DNA of 64,000 nucleotides from Pseudobdellovibrio exovorus JSS (lineage in GTDB: Bacteria; Bdellovibrionota; Bdellovibrionia; Bdellovibrionales; Bdellovibrionaceae): contig NC_020813.1 in NCBI RefSeq assembly GCF_000348725.1, forward strand, positions 2,213,261-2,277,260. Direction: 5' to 3'. Below the pieces are notes generated by a model that saw nothing but the letters and a program-made list of their open reading frames with translations, did no database searches and had not been told where the DNA came from. A program made the position numbers and the translations under genes. Shown here one piece after another: positions 36,298-44,032 of this stretch (its first letter is position 1; every line of letters starts with the position of its first letter).

Positions 36298-36555
36298 TTA
36301 TCGCCCCGTCGCAGCTGGCGCGGGACGATCTCCGGCACCACCACCTGAACCCGCTGGCGTTACTAAAGGAAGTGTTTGAGCTCCACTGATAGCATTATGA
36401 ACCCCGATTTGATTTCCTACTCGCGCCCCATCGGCAGAAACAGCGGCAGCACAATCTCGACAGTCCGGAGATAAAAATGTCGCTTCCGCCGCATGAGTCA
36501 CAGACACACCTAGAAAAGAAATCACACTCATTAATAAACTCATCCACTTTTTCAT
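36298..36555 (-). CDS. Small secreted CxxC protein
   Basis: 85-residue precursor with a signal peptide (cleavage after about residue 22, THA|AE). The 63-residue mature part has one CxxC pair (C32-C35 in DCRDC) and a Gly/Ala/Pro-rich tail. AAAGGAA precedes ATG 36555, 12 bases after the YD-repeat gene, so they share a transcript. Possible accessory or cargo of the YD protein; unknown function. Confidence 0.65.
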   Translation of the reverse strand: MKKWMSLLMSVISFLGVSVTHAAEATFLSPDCRDCAAAVSADGARVGNQIGVHNAISGAQTLPLVTPAGSGGGAGDRPAPAATGR

Positions 36556-36567
36556 TTGCGTTCCTTT

Positions 36568-38280
36568 CTATCTGTAGAGCACACGTGTAACAGGATTAAG
36601 AAGATTCATCGCTTTTTCGTAAGCACTAGAAACTTTTAGTGCCATCGAATTTCCCTGCGGACTTTGGATCGATGTGATTTGTCCGTTAGGCCCATAGGCC
36701 ACTGTGACACTTCCCAATCCCGTCGCCGTGACCTTTGAAGGCAGATTATGACGATCGCTGTATTCCACATTGTATCGCACTTTATCTTGATCCACCACTT
36801 GAACCACTCGGGCGCGTTCGTCATAAGACAAATTGATTTTTTTACCTTCGGAGTTTTCTACAGAGGAAACCTGTCCGCGCGTATTGTACTGGGCTGTACT
36901 CTGAACCGCTTTTGTGACCTCACCTTTACCATTGTACTCTGTTAACTTCACTGTTTTGACAGCTCCATTTTTTGTATCATAGGTGTATTCAGCCAATAAG
37001 CGTGACGAGCGGCGGGACTTCAACTGGGCATTGTCATAATATTCAAAATAAATCGTATCTTCTTTGGTTTTTAACTGAGTTTTATTTCCTGTTGTCGCAT
37101 CGTAGGTGACATCCTCGAAGTCAGCACCGGACTCAATGCGTGCACGCACCATGACCTCTTGGCCTGTTGAGCGGCGATCATACCAAAACTCATATTTAGC
37201 ATTTGTGCTGTCTGTCTTTTTTCCACACATACGATTGACCACAGCCACATGATGCAATTTAGTAGTCCCCGAATCTTTATAAGTGTACGTTTCGCGGCAT
37301 TGATCCCGCCCTGTGAATTGTGTTACCCAATCTTTTTGCGTGTCATAAGCTAAACTCACCTGAGTCTTGTCCGGCCAAACAGCGCGAGTCAAATTGTTAT
37401 AGGCATCATATTCGTAGGAGTAAGTTTCGACACTTTTAGCTTTTGAACTAGCCTCTGGGCTCGCGATCTGAACAGCAGAAAGGTTCTGCCCGCGATTGCT
37501 GTAAGAATAGGTTATCCGCAATTTATTTACGCCGCTGATTTCCTTAATCTTTTTTTGTTCGTTGTAGCTGATATTAAGAAATCGAGACCCACCATCATCC
37601 ACGCGCACTAAAAGATCATTATTATAACTGTACTTTGTGAAAACGCCTGTCGGTTCCTGCTGCTGAATCAAACGACCTAAAGAATCAAAGCGTTGGATTC
37701 GTCCATCGGCACCTGTACGGACAAATTGTTTTTTTGCTTTTTCCCAAATTACTGATTCCACCTGAACCGCATTCGCTTTATAAGCCACCTTGTCAGCTAG
37801 CTCAGGAATCAATTTGTATTTTTGTGCTAACTGAATCCGTTTATCTTCGTCTTCCAACAAAGAGGTCTTTTGTTGATTCCAATAACTTGTCGAAACAACC
37901 TTTAACGACGGATCTTTTTTCATCTGTTCAATAATTTTATCAATGCTGGCATCCACACTGGCACGGCTAACTGGCTTTACGGAATAAAGAACGGATTGCC
38001 CACTACCACACTCGGATATCTTAATCACATCTTCTGGCAACACTTTCAAACTTGTTTCAAATGCAGAACACCAACCGAAACCAAACAGGCCATTATAGAT
38101 ACTTCGACTTTTATAGACACGCGCCACTTTAATTTCAGCACCAGAGCTTGGAAGTGTGTAATCCACCCATGTATGCGAATAGCCCGCGCTTCCCATATCC
38201 ACAACCGCTAAGGCCGACAACGGTCCCAGAAAAAGGGTAATAACCAGCTTCAAATTCAGGATTTTACTCAACCAATTCAC
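36568..38280 (-). CDS. Secreted RHS/YD-repeat protein without a toxin tip
   Basis: 570-residue protein with a signal peptide (GTG start 38280; LVITLFLGPLSALA). The N-terminal RHS wall domain (DUF6531-like) is seen as YTLPSSGAEIKVARVYKSRS then GLFGFGWCSAFETSL. YD repeats follow, for example GRIQRFDSLGRLI, YSYNNDLLVRVD, YSYEYDAYNNLTRAVWP. The protein ends soon after the repeats: it has no DPxGxx core motif and no C-terminal toxin, unlike long RHS toxins. It may be a surface or periplasmic shell protein. It is followed by a small CxxC protein gene. Confidence 0.85.
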   Translation of the reverse strand: MNWLSKILNLKLVITLFLGPLSALAVVDMGSAGYSHTWVDYTLPSSGAEIKVARVYKSRSIYNGLFGFGWCSAFETSLKVLPEDVIKISECGSGQSVLYSVKPVSRASVDASIDKIIEQMKKDPSLKVVSTSYWNQQKTSLLEDEDKRIQLAQKYKLIPELADKVAYKANAVQVESVIWEKAKKQFVRTGADGRIQRFDSLGRLIQQQEPTGVFTKYSYNNDLLVRVDDGGSRFLNISYNEQKKIKEISGVNKLRITYSYSNRGQNLSAVQIASPEASSKAKSVETYSYEYDAYNNLTRAVWPDKTQVSLAYDTQKDWVTQFTGRDQCRETYTYKDSGTTKLHHVAVVNRMCGKKTDSTNAKYEFWYDRRSTGQEVMVRARIESGADFEDVTYDATTGNKTQLKTKEDTIYFEYYDNAQLKSRRSSRLLAEYTYDTKNGAVKTVKLTEYNGKGEVTKAVQSTAQYNTRGQVSSVENSEGKKINLSYDERARVVQVVDQDKVRYNVEYSDRHNLPSKVTATGLGSVTVAYGPNGQITSIQSPQGNSMALKVSSAYEKAMNLLNPVTRVLYR

Positions 38281-38356
38281 GTGCTTATTATCGTCAGATC
38301 CCCAGCACTCTTAAAGGCCAGATCTGGCCCATTACTTGAATACCAACAGACAGAAG

Positions 38357-38390
38357 CTTCGATTTAAGCTCATCTGAACTTAAATCGAAG
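38357..38390. repeat. Perfect 12-base inverted repeat
   Basis: CTTCGATTTAAG (38357-38368) and CTTAAATCGAAG (38379-38390) around a 10-base loop, between the divergent YD-protein and CheD-like genes. No T-tract follows on either strand, so an operator or leader hairpin is more likely than a terminator. A separate perfect palindrome, GGCCAGATCTGGCC, is at 38316-38329. Confidence 0.7.
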
Positions 38391-38460
38391 TTCGTAGATA
38401 TAGATCCAACCTGAAGTGGTCAATGTTTAGACGATGTCGCCAAGAAAGGACGTAAAGGTT

Positions 38461-39099
38461 ATGAAGTTTATTGCCCTGATCTTTTTTGTCTTTTCTTCGA
38501 TAGCATCCGCTAAAAGCAACGAGACTCAGCAATGGACTCAGCTTCGCCATACGCAGGAAGGTCCCAACGAACCCGAAGTCTTTCAACGCGAATACATCGT
38601 AACTTCATCCGAATTACATTCCGCTGTACAAACCTATGGTGTCTACACCTGTGTTGCCTTAGTCATTTACGACCCTCAAACAAAACAAGGTCTGCTTGCC
38701 CATCTTGATTCCGGAGTGGACTTGAATAGCCTCCGTTTTTTAGCGCGAGATTTCGATTTAAAGCGTATGAAAATTTCAATTTTAGGCGGACAACCGACAG
38801 ACTCTTTTAACCTACACCAAAAAATCAAAAATAAAATTCAAGAGCTGGGAGGCCATGTCCAACTGAGCCTTTTCAATCGCGCCGGTTCTGATATGAGTCT
38901 TCGATTAAACTTAGAGACTGGTGAAGTGAGTTTCTACGCAGAACGCCTTCCGTCGACCCCACCTGATATGGCTTTGGCAAAAATTCAACGACTTAAATAT
39001 GAGTCGCGACTTTACCGCCATCCGGAATCTATTGGCGGAGGTGACTTGATAGATCCCATCACCCTGCCTATCGAATCCGGATTTCCTTTGCCGTACTGA
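38461..39099 (+). CDS. Secreted CheD-fold protein, predicted Cys-His glutamine deamidase
   Basis: 212-residue precursor with a signal peptide (MKFIALIFFVFSSIASA). The mature domain matches CheD in order: a Thr-x5-Cys-x16-His pattern (T58, C64, H81) in QTYGVYTCVALVIYDP and GLLAHLD, then ISILGGQ at 105-111 (the FGGA strand), then a helix QKIKNKIQEL and GSDMSLRLNLETGEVSFY at 142-159 (the DVGGxxGRxxxFxxxxGxV block). In Thermotoga CheD the triad is T21-C27-H44 with the same spacings. CheD deamidates chemoreceptor glutamines in the cytoplasm; this one is exported, so it cannot be ordinary CheD. The start could also be ATG 38434. Activity is predicted, not shown. Confidence 0.7.
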   Translation: MKFIALIFFVFSSIASAKSNETQQWTQLRHTQEGPNEPEVFQREYIVTSSELHSAVQTYGVYTCVALVIYDPQTKQGLLAHLDSGVDLNSLRFLARDFDLKRMKISILGGQPTDSFNLHQKIKNKIQELGGHVQLSLFNRAGSDMSLRLNLETGEVSFYAERLPSTPPDMALAKIQRLKYESRLYRHPESIGGGDLIDPITLPIESGFPLPY

Positions 39100-40281
39100 T
39101 TAAATTCTTTCGATAATAACAGCGATCCCTTGACCACCACCGATGCAGGCACTACCCAAAGCATAGCGACCTTGACGACGATGTAATTCATAGACCAAGT
39201 GATTCATAATACGCGTACCTGAAGCTCCTAATGGATGACCTACAGCAATCGCACCACCATTCACATTAGTGCGAGCAGGATCTAATCCTAGCTCTTTCTG
39301 TACAGATAAGAATTGCGGAGCAAAAGCTTCATTCACTTCTACTAAATCCATCTGTTCCAGCTTTAATCCCGCTTTTTCTAAAGCGCGACGAGCCGCCGGT
39401 GCAGGTCCGATTCCCATAATTTTAGGATCACAACCCACAAACGCCCAAGACACGATACGCGCCAATGGCTTTAATCCTTTTTCTTTTGCAAAGCTTTCGC
39501 TTGCCAATAAAGAACAAGCTGCGCCGTCCACAATTCCAGAAGCTGTTGCTGGAGTCACTAAACCATCTTTTTTAAACATGGATTTCATCGCTTGCAGTTT
39601 TTCTAACGTGACGGCTGGTTTTGGATGTTCATCCTTATCAACAATCACCTCGCCTTTTTTCGTGCTGATTTTCACAGGTGTGATTTCGTCTGCAAAATAA
39701 TTTTTATCAAAAGCAGCTTTGTAGCGCTGCTGTGTTTGAAACGAGTACTCATCACACTGTTGACGAGTGATTCCATATTGTTCACCTAAATTTTCTGCGG
39801 TGATCGCCATTGGAATACCAGCGTAAGCGTCTGTTAATGCCGAAGTCATGGCATCTTCTAATTCAAAATTACCCATGCGCATGCCATCGAAACGCACCTT
39901 GCGTGCAACATAAGGAATCTGTGACATCTGCTCAACACCGCCAGCCAAAATACAGCGAGCATCACCTGAGCGAATCGCTTCCGCTGCATTAATCCACGAT
40001 TGAAATCCTGAACCACACAGACGATTGACGATGTAAGCACCCACATTCACAGGTATATTCAATTTCAAACCTGTATGACGAGCTAAGTACGCTGCATCCG
40101 CACCACTTTGTACAACATTACCAATAATGACTTGCCCGATGTCAGCAGGATTCACTCCGGCAGCAGCGATTGTAGCAGCACCAGCAGTTACAGTTAAATC
40201 AGTAGCCGAGACATCTTTCAGTGATCCACCAAAAGCGCCAAAGGCCGTTCTTTTTCCAGATAGATATACGATATTTTCCAT
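39100..40281 (-). CDS. Acetyl-CoA acetyltransferase (thiolase)
   Basis: 393-residue thiolase. The acyl-binding cysteine is in NRLCGSGFQSW (near C88), GGAIAVGHPLGASGTR holds the catalytic histidine, and GSACIGGGQGIAV the second cysteine. The QVIIGNV and DLVEVNEAFA blocks complete the family pattern. It condenses or cleaves acetyl-CoA units (biosynthetic or fatty-acid breakdown; not decidable here). No Shine-Dalgarno is visible before ATG 40281; a possible -10 (CATAAT) lies only 13 bases upstream, so the leader may be very short. Confidence 0.95.
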   Translation of the reverse strand: MENIVYLSGKRTAFGAFGGSLKDVSATDLTVTAGAATIAAAGVNPADIGQVIIGNVVQSGADAAYLARHTGLKLNIPVNVGAYIVNRLCGSGFQSWINAAEAIRSGDARCILAGGVEQMSQIPYVARKVRFDGMRMGNFELEDAMTSALTDAYAGIPMAITAENLGEQYGITRQQCDEYSFQTQQRYKAAFDKNYFADEITPVKISTKKGEVIVDKDEHPKPAVTLEKLQAMKSMFKKDGLVTPATASGIVDGAACSLLASESFAKEKGLKPLARIVSWAFVGCDPKIMGIGPAPAARRALEKAGLKLEQMDLVEVNEAFAPQFLSVQKELGLDPARTNVNGGAIAVGHPLGASGTRIMNHLVYELHRRQGRYALGSACIGGGQGIAVIIERI

Positions 40282-40366
40282 AGGTTGTTAGATTATGAAT
40301 AGAACCTGCAGATAGCAAGTCCTGACTGGACGCTTTCAGTGAAGCAAACTTACTAGAGGAAAAGCA

Positions 40367-40990
40367 CTACCAGTTCCAGCGCAAAGAAAGCTGAGATTTG
40401 TTTTCACTGCCACGCATAGAGTGCGTAATCACCAAGTCTTTGCCGTTATCTAGATTTTCGAAAACTTCGGCTTCTGTTTTTGAAGAGCGCGCGTCATAGT
40501 TCAGTGCTGCTTTAAACCAACCACTGTATTCTATTTTAGCCAACGCCTGCGTTGCTAGAACTTTGAAACTTAATTTATGATCTATTTTATTTTCGCCGGA
40601 ACCTTCGCTGCCTAGGTCCACTTCAGCTTTCATCTTCTGTTCGATTTGAGTGGCGGCTCTGCCCACAGATGAATTTTTAATACTTGAGTTATCCCACCAA
40701 TAAGCAAATGAGTTATCTACAATTTTAGCTAAAACCGCAGACGAAGAATCATTTTCATTTACGTTATGAGGTAATATTTTTTCAGTGATCACTTCAGCAA
40801 AACTACCTTCTTCCAATGGCAGCTCTGCTACTGCTACGGGGATCTCGAGTTTGGGTTTTGCTTTTTGCTTTTGTGCTTTTCCTTTAATGTGAGTGCCACG
40901 AGTACCTGCCTGAGCGCTCTTTGCACTTTGAGCCGAGGCTATGCTCGACAAACACATAAAACAAAATAATGCCATGATCCATCTGAACAT
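40367..40990 (-). CDS. Secreted protein, unknown function
   Basis: 207-residue precursor starting at ATG 40990 with GGAGG 5 bases upstream; an in-frame extension to 41035 is unlikely. Signal peptide FRWIMALFCFMCLSSIASA, then a Lys/Gln-rich basic linker (about 21-48), then a beta-rich domain that ends in an aromatic residue pattern (SQLSLRWNW), like the C-terminal strand of outer-membrane beta-barrels. The late region (HKLSFKVLATQALAKIEYSGWFKAALNYDARS etc.) alternates hydrophobic and polar residues. A small barrel is possible; I recognise no family. Confidence 0.72.
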   Translation of the reverse strand: MFRWIMALFCFMCLSSIASAQSAKSAQAGTRGTHIKGKAQKQKAKPKLEIPVAVAELPLEEGSFAEVITEKILPHNVNENDSSSAVLAKIVDNSFAYWWDNSSIKNSSVGRAATQIEQKMKAEVDLGSEGSGENKIDHKLSFKVLATQALAKIEYSGWFKAALNYDARSSKTEAEVFENLDNGKDLVITHSMRGSENKSQLSLRWNW

Positions 40991-41000
40991 ATTGCCTCCT

Positions 41001-41026
41001 CTCTCGAATACATACTTATTCAAGAG
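41001..41026 (-). promoter_or_regulatory. Leader hairpin abutting the Shine-Dalgarno of the secreted-protein gene
   Basis: On the minus strand CTCTTGAATA and TATTCGAGAG form a 10-bp stem (one G-U) with a 6-base loop. The stem ends directly at the AGGAGG of the gene starting at 40990, so folding could gate translation or protect the mRNA end. Confidence 0.5.
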
Positions 41027-41139
41027 TGAGGCCAAAAAAGGCTTCTATATTGGCTCTGAGCGCGCCAATACGAGACACTACAGAAAATACTGTCTAAAAG
41101 TTAGAGAGCTGTCGAAGGGAAGCTAACAGAAGGCTAAAA

Positions 41140-42150
41140 CTATTCGTCTAGAATGTAATTCAGAGGATTCACAGGAATGCCGTTAACACGCACCTCATAG
41201 TGCAAGTGAGGCCCCGTTGAACGCCCCGTGCTGCCTGTGGCTGAGATCACATCATAGCGTGAAACTTTTTGTCCCACTTGCACATAGATCTGAGAGTTAT
41301 GAGCAAAACGAGTTAAAACGCCATAGCCATGATCAATCGAAACTAACTTACCATAGAAGTCATCCCAACCTGCGAAACTCACAACGCCATCTGCTGGAGC
41401 GCGCACCGGAGTTCCCGGCGATACCACGATATCCAATCCCGCATGCATTTTCATGCTGCCGTTAATAGGATCCACGCGATAACCAAAACGTGAACCAATC
41501 GGTCCACGGGTCGGACGAATACTCGGAGTCGCTGCCAACAAACTTTGACGAGCAGATAAAGACTCCCATAGCTCAATGACCGATTGATCTTTTAATAATG
41601 AGTCTTTTACAGCTTCGTCGATCTTAATAACTAATGTCGCATAGTTCGCACTGGATTTTTCTGTGGCCAATTCACCGCGCAGAGTATTCACAGGATTTTC
41701 TACTGCAACCGATGGATCTTGTTCGTAAAACTCTTCCATCGACATACGATCCGCACCTTGAGTGCTCGCCGTGCTATCAGAAGCCGTGTTGATCTGAGCT
41801 GGAAAGCTTAAGCGCTCAGAGCGATCTTTCATATGAGTATCAGTGATTAGTTTCAACTTGTTGGTGATAACACCCACGCGATCTAATCCCGATTGCAACG
41901 AAGCTAACTTACCTTCCACCACTTGGAATTGTTTTTGTAAGTTCTGATTTTCAATTTTCAATTTTTTATTTTCAATGGATTGCGCCAAAAGACCAAAGTA
42001 ATCAATGAAACCCGCAAAAAGTGAAATCAACACAAAGGCCACCATAAAAGCCGCTAATTTCAGATAGCTTAAGGGCATGGTGATTTTACGTGTTTGTTTT
42101 TCGTCGTTAGTTACAAAGTAGATACTGACGTTTTTTTTAGGATCGCTCAT
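41140..42150 (-). CDS. M23 (LytM/NlpD-type) metallopeptidase with membrane anchor
   Basis: 336-residue bitopic protein: cytosolic N-terminus, one membrane helix (about 30-53), a coiled coil (57-100), a linker, and a C-terminal M23 domain (about 210-336). Zinc ligands are intact: H236 and D240 in HAGLD and H315/H317 in HLHYEV, so it should cut peptidoglycan cross-links. The layout matches septal or side-wall endopeptidases. It is 14 bases downstream of the PP2C phosphatase gene in an operon, so its action may be under phospho-control. GGAG precedes ATG 42150. Confidence 0.93.
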   Translation of the reverse strand: MSDPKKNVSIYFVTNDEKQTRKITMPLSYLKLAAFMVAFVLISLFAGFIDYFGLLAQSIENKKLKIENQNLQKQFQVVEGKLASLQSGLDRVGVITNKLKLITDTHMKDRSERLSFPAQINTASDSTASTQGADRMSMEEFYEQDPSVAVENPVNTLRGELATEKSSANYATLVIKIDEAVKDSLLKDQSVIELWESLSARQSLLAATPSIRPTRGPIGSRFGYRVDPINGSMKMHAGLDIVVSPGTPVRAPADGVVSFAGWDDFYGKLVSIDHGYGVLTRFAHNSQIYVQVGQKVSRYDVISATGSTGRSTGPHLHYEVRVNGIPVNPLNYILDE

Positions 42151-42164
42151 ATAGCTCTCCTACA

Positions 42165-42890
42165 CTACACATCATGAAAGTTCAACACCAACACTGTCAC
42201 GTTATCATCACCACCGTGATCCAACGCTTTTTTGATCATAATAGGAACAACTTTATCAACAGGGTTGAGATTAAAAATACTGCAAAGTTCATTGTCCGGC
42301 ACCATTCCACTGAGCCCATCCGAGCAAAACAGAAAAATGTCGCCACTGGAAATTTCACGCTCAATAACATCTGGAAAAACATCTCGTTCAAAACCCACAC
42401 TGCGAGTAATGACATTTTTTCCGATCATTTTCTTCGCTTGCTCTTCAGTCATCATTCCGAGACGAACTTGTTCGTTGATTAAAGAATGATCTTCTGTCAA
42501 CTGCCACAGGAAGGGTTTGCGATACAAATAGCAACGACTGTCACCCACATTGGCAATATAGATTTTGTTATCACGCACATAGGACATCACCATCGTGGTT
42601 CCCATGCCGTTTAATTTAGGTTCTTGTGTCGCCCGATCAAAAATGCGATGACTGGCTTCTTCGTAGGCCTGTGCTAAAACTTCACGCGGACGAAACTCTG
42701 CCGCTTTAGGATGATTAACAACTTCGCGAACAGTTTCAACAGCTAACGCTGAAGCCACTTCTCCACCGAAATGTCCACCGACGCCATCGGCAACAATGAA
42801 AACTCCTAAGCGATCATCAATCAGGTACGAATCCTGATTTCCTTCGCGCTTCAATCCCTTATCTGATGATCCCCAAGCTTGCATTCTCAT
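42165..42890 (-). CDS. PP2C-type Ser/Thr protein phosphatase (Stp/PrpC-like)
   Basis: 241-residue metal-dependent phosphatase. NQDSYLIDD near 18-26, VFIVADGVGGHFGGEVAS near 30-47, GMGTT near 95-99, VGDSRCYL near 114-121, and FLFCSDGLSG and DNVTVLVL near the end are the PP2C motifs with the metal aspartates. It reverses Hanks-kinase phosphorylation; no kinase is in the window. It is the first gene of an operon with the M23 peptidase. Two in-frame ATG (42890, 42884) both lack a strong ribosome site. Confidence 0.94.
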   Translation of the reverse strand: MRMQAWGSSDKGLKREGNQDSYLIDDRLGVFIVADGVGGHFGGEVASALAVETVREVVNHPKAAEFRPREVLAQAYEEASHRIFDRATQEPKLNGMGTTMVMSYVRDNKIYIANVGDSRCYLYRKPFLWQLTEDHSLINEQVRLGMMTEEQAKKMIGKNVITRSVGFERDVFPDVIEREISSGDIFLFCSDGLSGMVPDNELCSIFNLNPVDKVVPIMIKKALDHGGDDNVTVLVLNFHDV

Positions 42891-43051
42891 AAAGATACAT
42901 TTTGACTTTGTCAGAAGCCTTAGTCAAACCGACCCGCACTAGACCTCTGTCTAATTCTGCAAATGATCCCACCAAAGCTTCACCGAAGACTTCATTCACA
43001 GTGTCTAACCTCCGATAGTCGAGGAGGACTAAGAAGATGTCCTGAGGTATT

Positions 43052-43960
43052 ATGCGCTCTAAACAACAGCACTTTCCCTTTTTCATTTTAGCTTCATTCG
43101 CAGTGCATGCTGGTATTTTAGTGGCTCTTGTATTCACTTCGTTTTCATCTCAGCCACAAGTTCAAAAAAGCGACGTTATTGAAATCAGTTTTGATGAAGT
43201 GACAACTCTTCCTGTCGCTACAGAAAAGAAAAAAATCAAACTGCCCGAGCCTAAACAAGTGGTGGAATCTGATGTCGCGAATGCCAACAACCAACTTTCA
43301 GAAAAATCACGTTTTTTAAGTGATCGCAGCAATACAGTAGTCAAAGAAACTCGCGCGGCCACTGGCACTCAGTTTAAAAACATTCAGGCACCAAATCGTG
43401 CCGCAACAGCTCCGACTCAGGCAAAAGCAGAAACACAAAAGGATGCAACAAAACGCACCGCTGAACAAAAGCTTTTTGGGGACAGTTTCAATGCCTATAA
43501 AGCTGTGTCGCAGCAACAGGACGTTCAACAGCAAAAAGCGGCTCAGCGCGCTTTGGCTTCGGTCGGTTCTACAACTAACGATAATTTAGAAGGTTTGTCT
43601 GATGACTTGATCACGCGATTGAATACGCGTGAATACAAATATGCAGGCTACTATCACCGCATCAAAGAACAGTTAAATAGCTGGTGGGTTCCTGGAGTGC
43701 AGGAAAAATTTACCAAAATGATGCAGCAGGGCCGTACGATTGCCTCCGAAGAAAATAAGGTCACAAAACTTATTATTGTTCTAAATCCGCAAGGAAACCT
43801 TGTAAACGTGCAGGTTTTAGCCGAATCCGGCGTCCGTGACCTCGATGACGCTGCCGTAGATGCCTTTCGCTCAGCCGCGCCGTTCCCAAATCCGCCCAAA
43901 GGAATGATCGATAGCGACGGAACCGTGAAAATAAGATGGGATTGCGTCGTCGAGAGCTAA
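43052..43960 (+). CDS. TonB/TolA-like energy-transducer family protein
   Basis: 302-residue bitopic protein with a short cytosolic N-terminus, a membrane helix (about 9-30), a long Lys/Gln/Ala-rich periplasmic spacer (about 50-185) and a TonB C-terminal domain (about 200-302) with KLIIVLNPQGNLVNVQVLAESGVRDLDDAAVDAFRSAAP-type pattern and final FPNPPKG. The spacer is helical and Ala/Gln-rich as in TolA rather than Pro-rich as in TonB. ExbB/ExbD or TolQ/R are not in the window. GAGG is 4 bases before ATG 43052. Confidence 0.88.
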   Translation: MRSKQQHFPFFILASFAVHAGILVALVFTSFSSQPQVQKSDVIEISFDEVTTLPVATEKKKIKLPEPKQVVESDVANANNQLSEKSRFLSDRSNTVVKETRAATGTQFKNIQAPNRAATAPTQAKAETQKDATKRTAEQKLFGDSFNAYKAVSQQQDVQQQKAAQRALASVGSTTNDNLEGLSDDLITRLNTREYKYAGYYHRIKEQLNSWWVPGVQEKFTKMMQQGRTIASEENKVTKLIIVLNPQGNLVNVQVLAESGVRDLDDAAVDAFRSAAPFPNPPKGMIDSDGTVKIRWDCVVES

Positions 43961-44032
43961 TAATCATTGAAAATTTCATTCCCCGAGACTAGAGTTTTCA
44001 CTCTTGTAAAAACCATTGAAAAAGGAGATTTT

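Noticed and set aside
39269..39700. 143-codon plus-strand frame
   Set aside because: Antisense to the thiolase gene; no ribosome site or recognisable domain.
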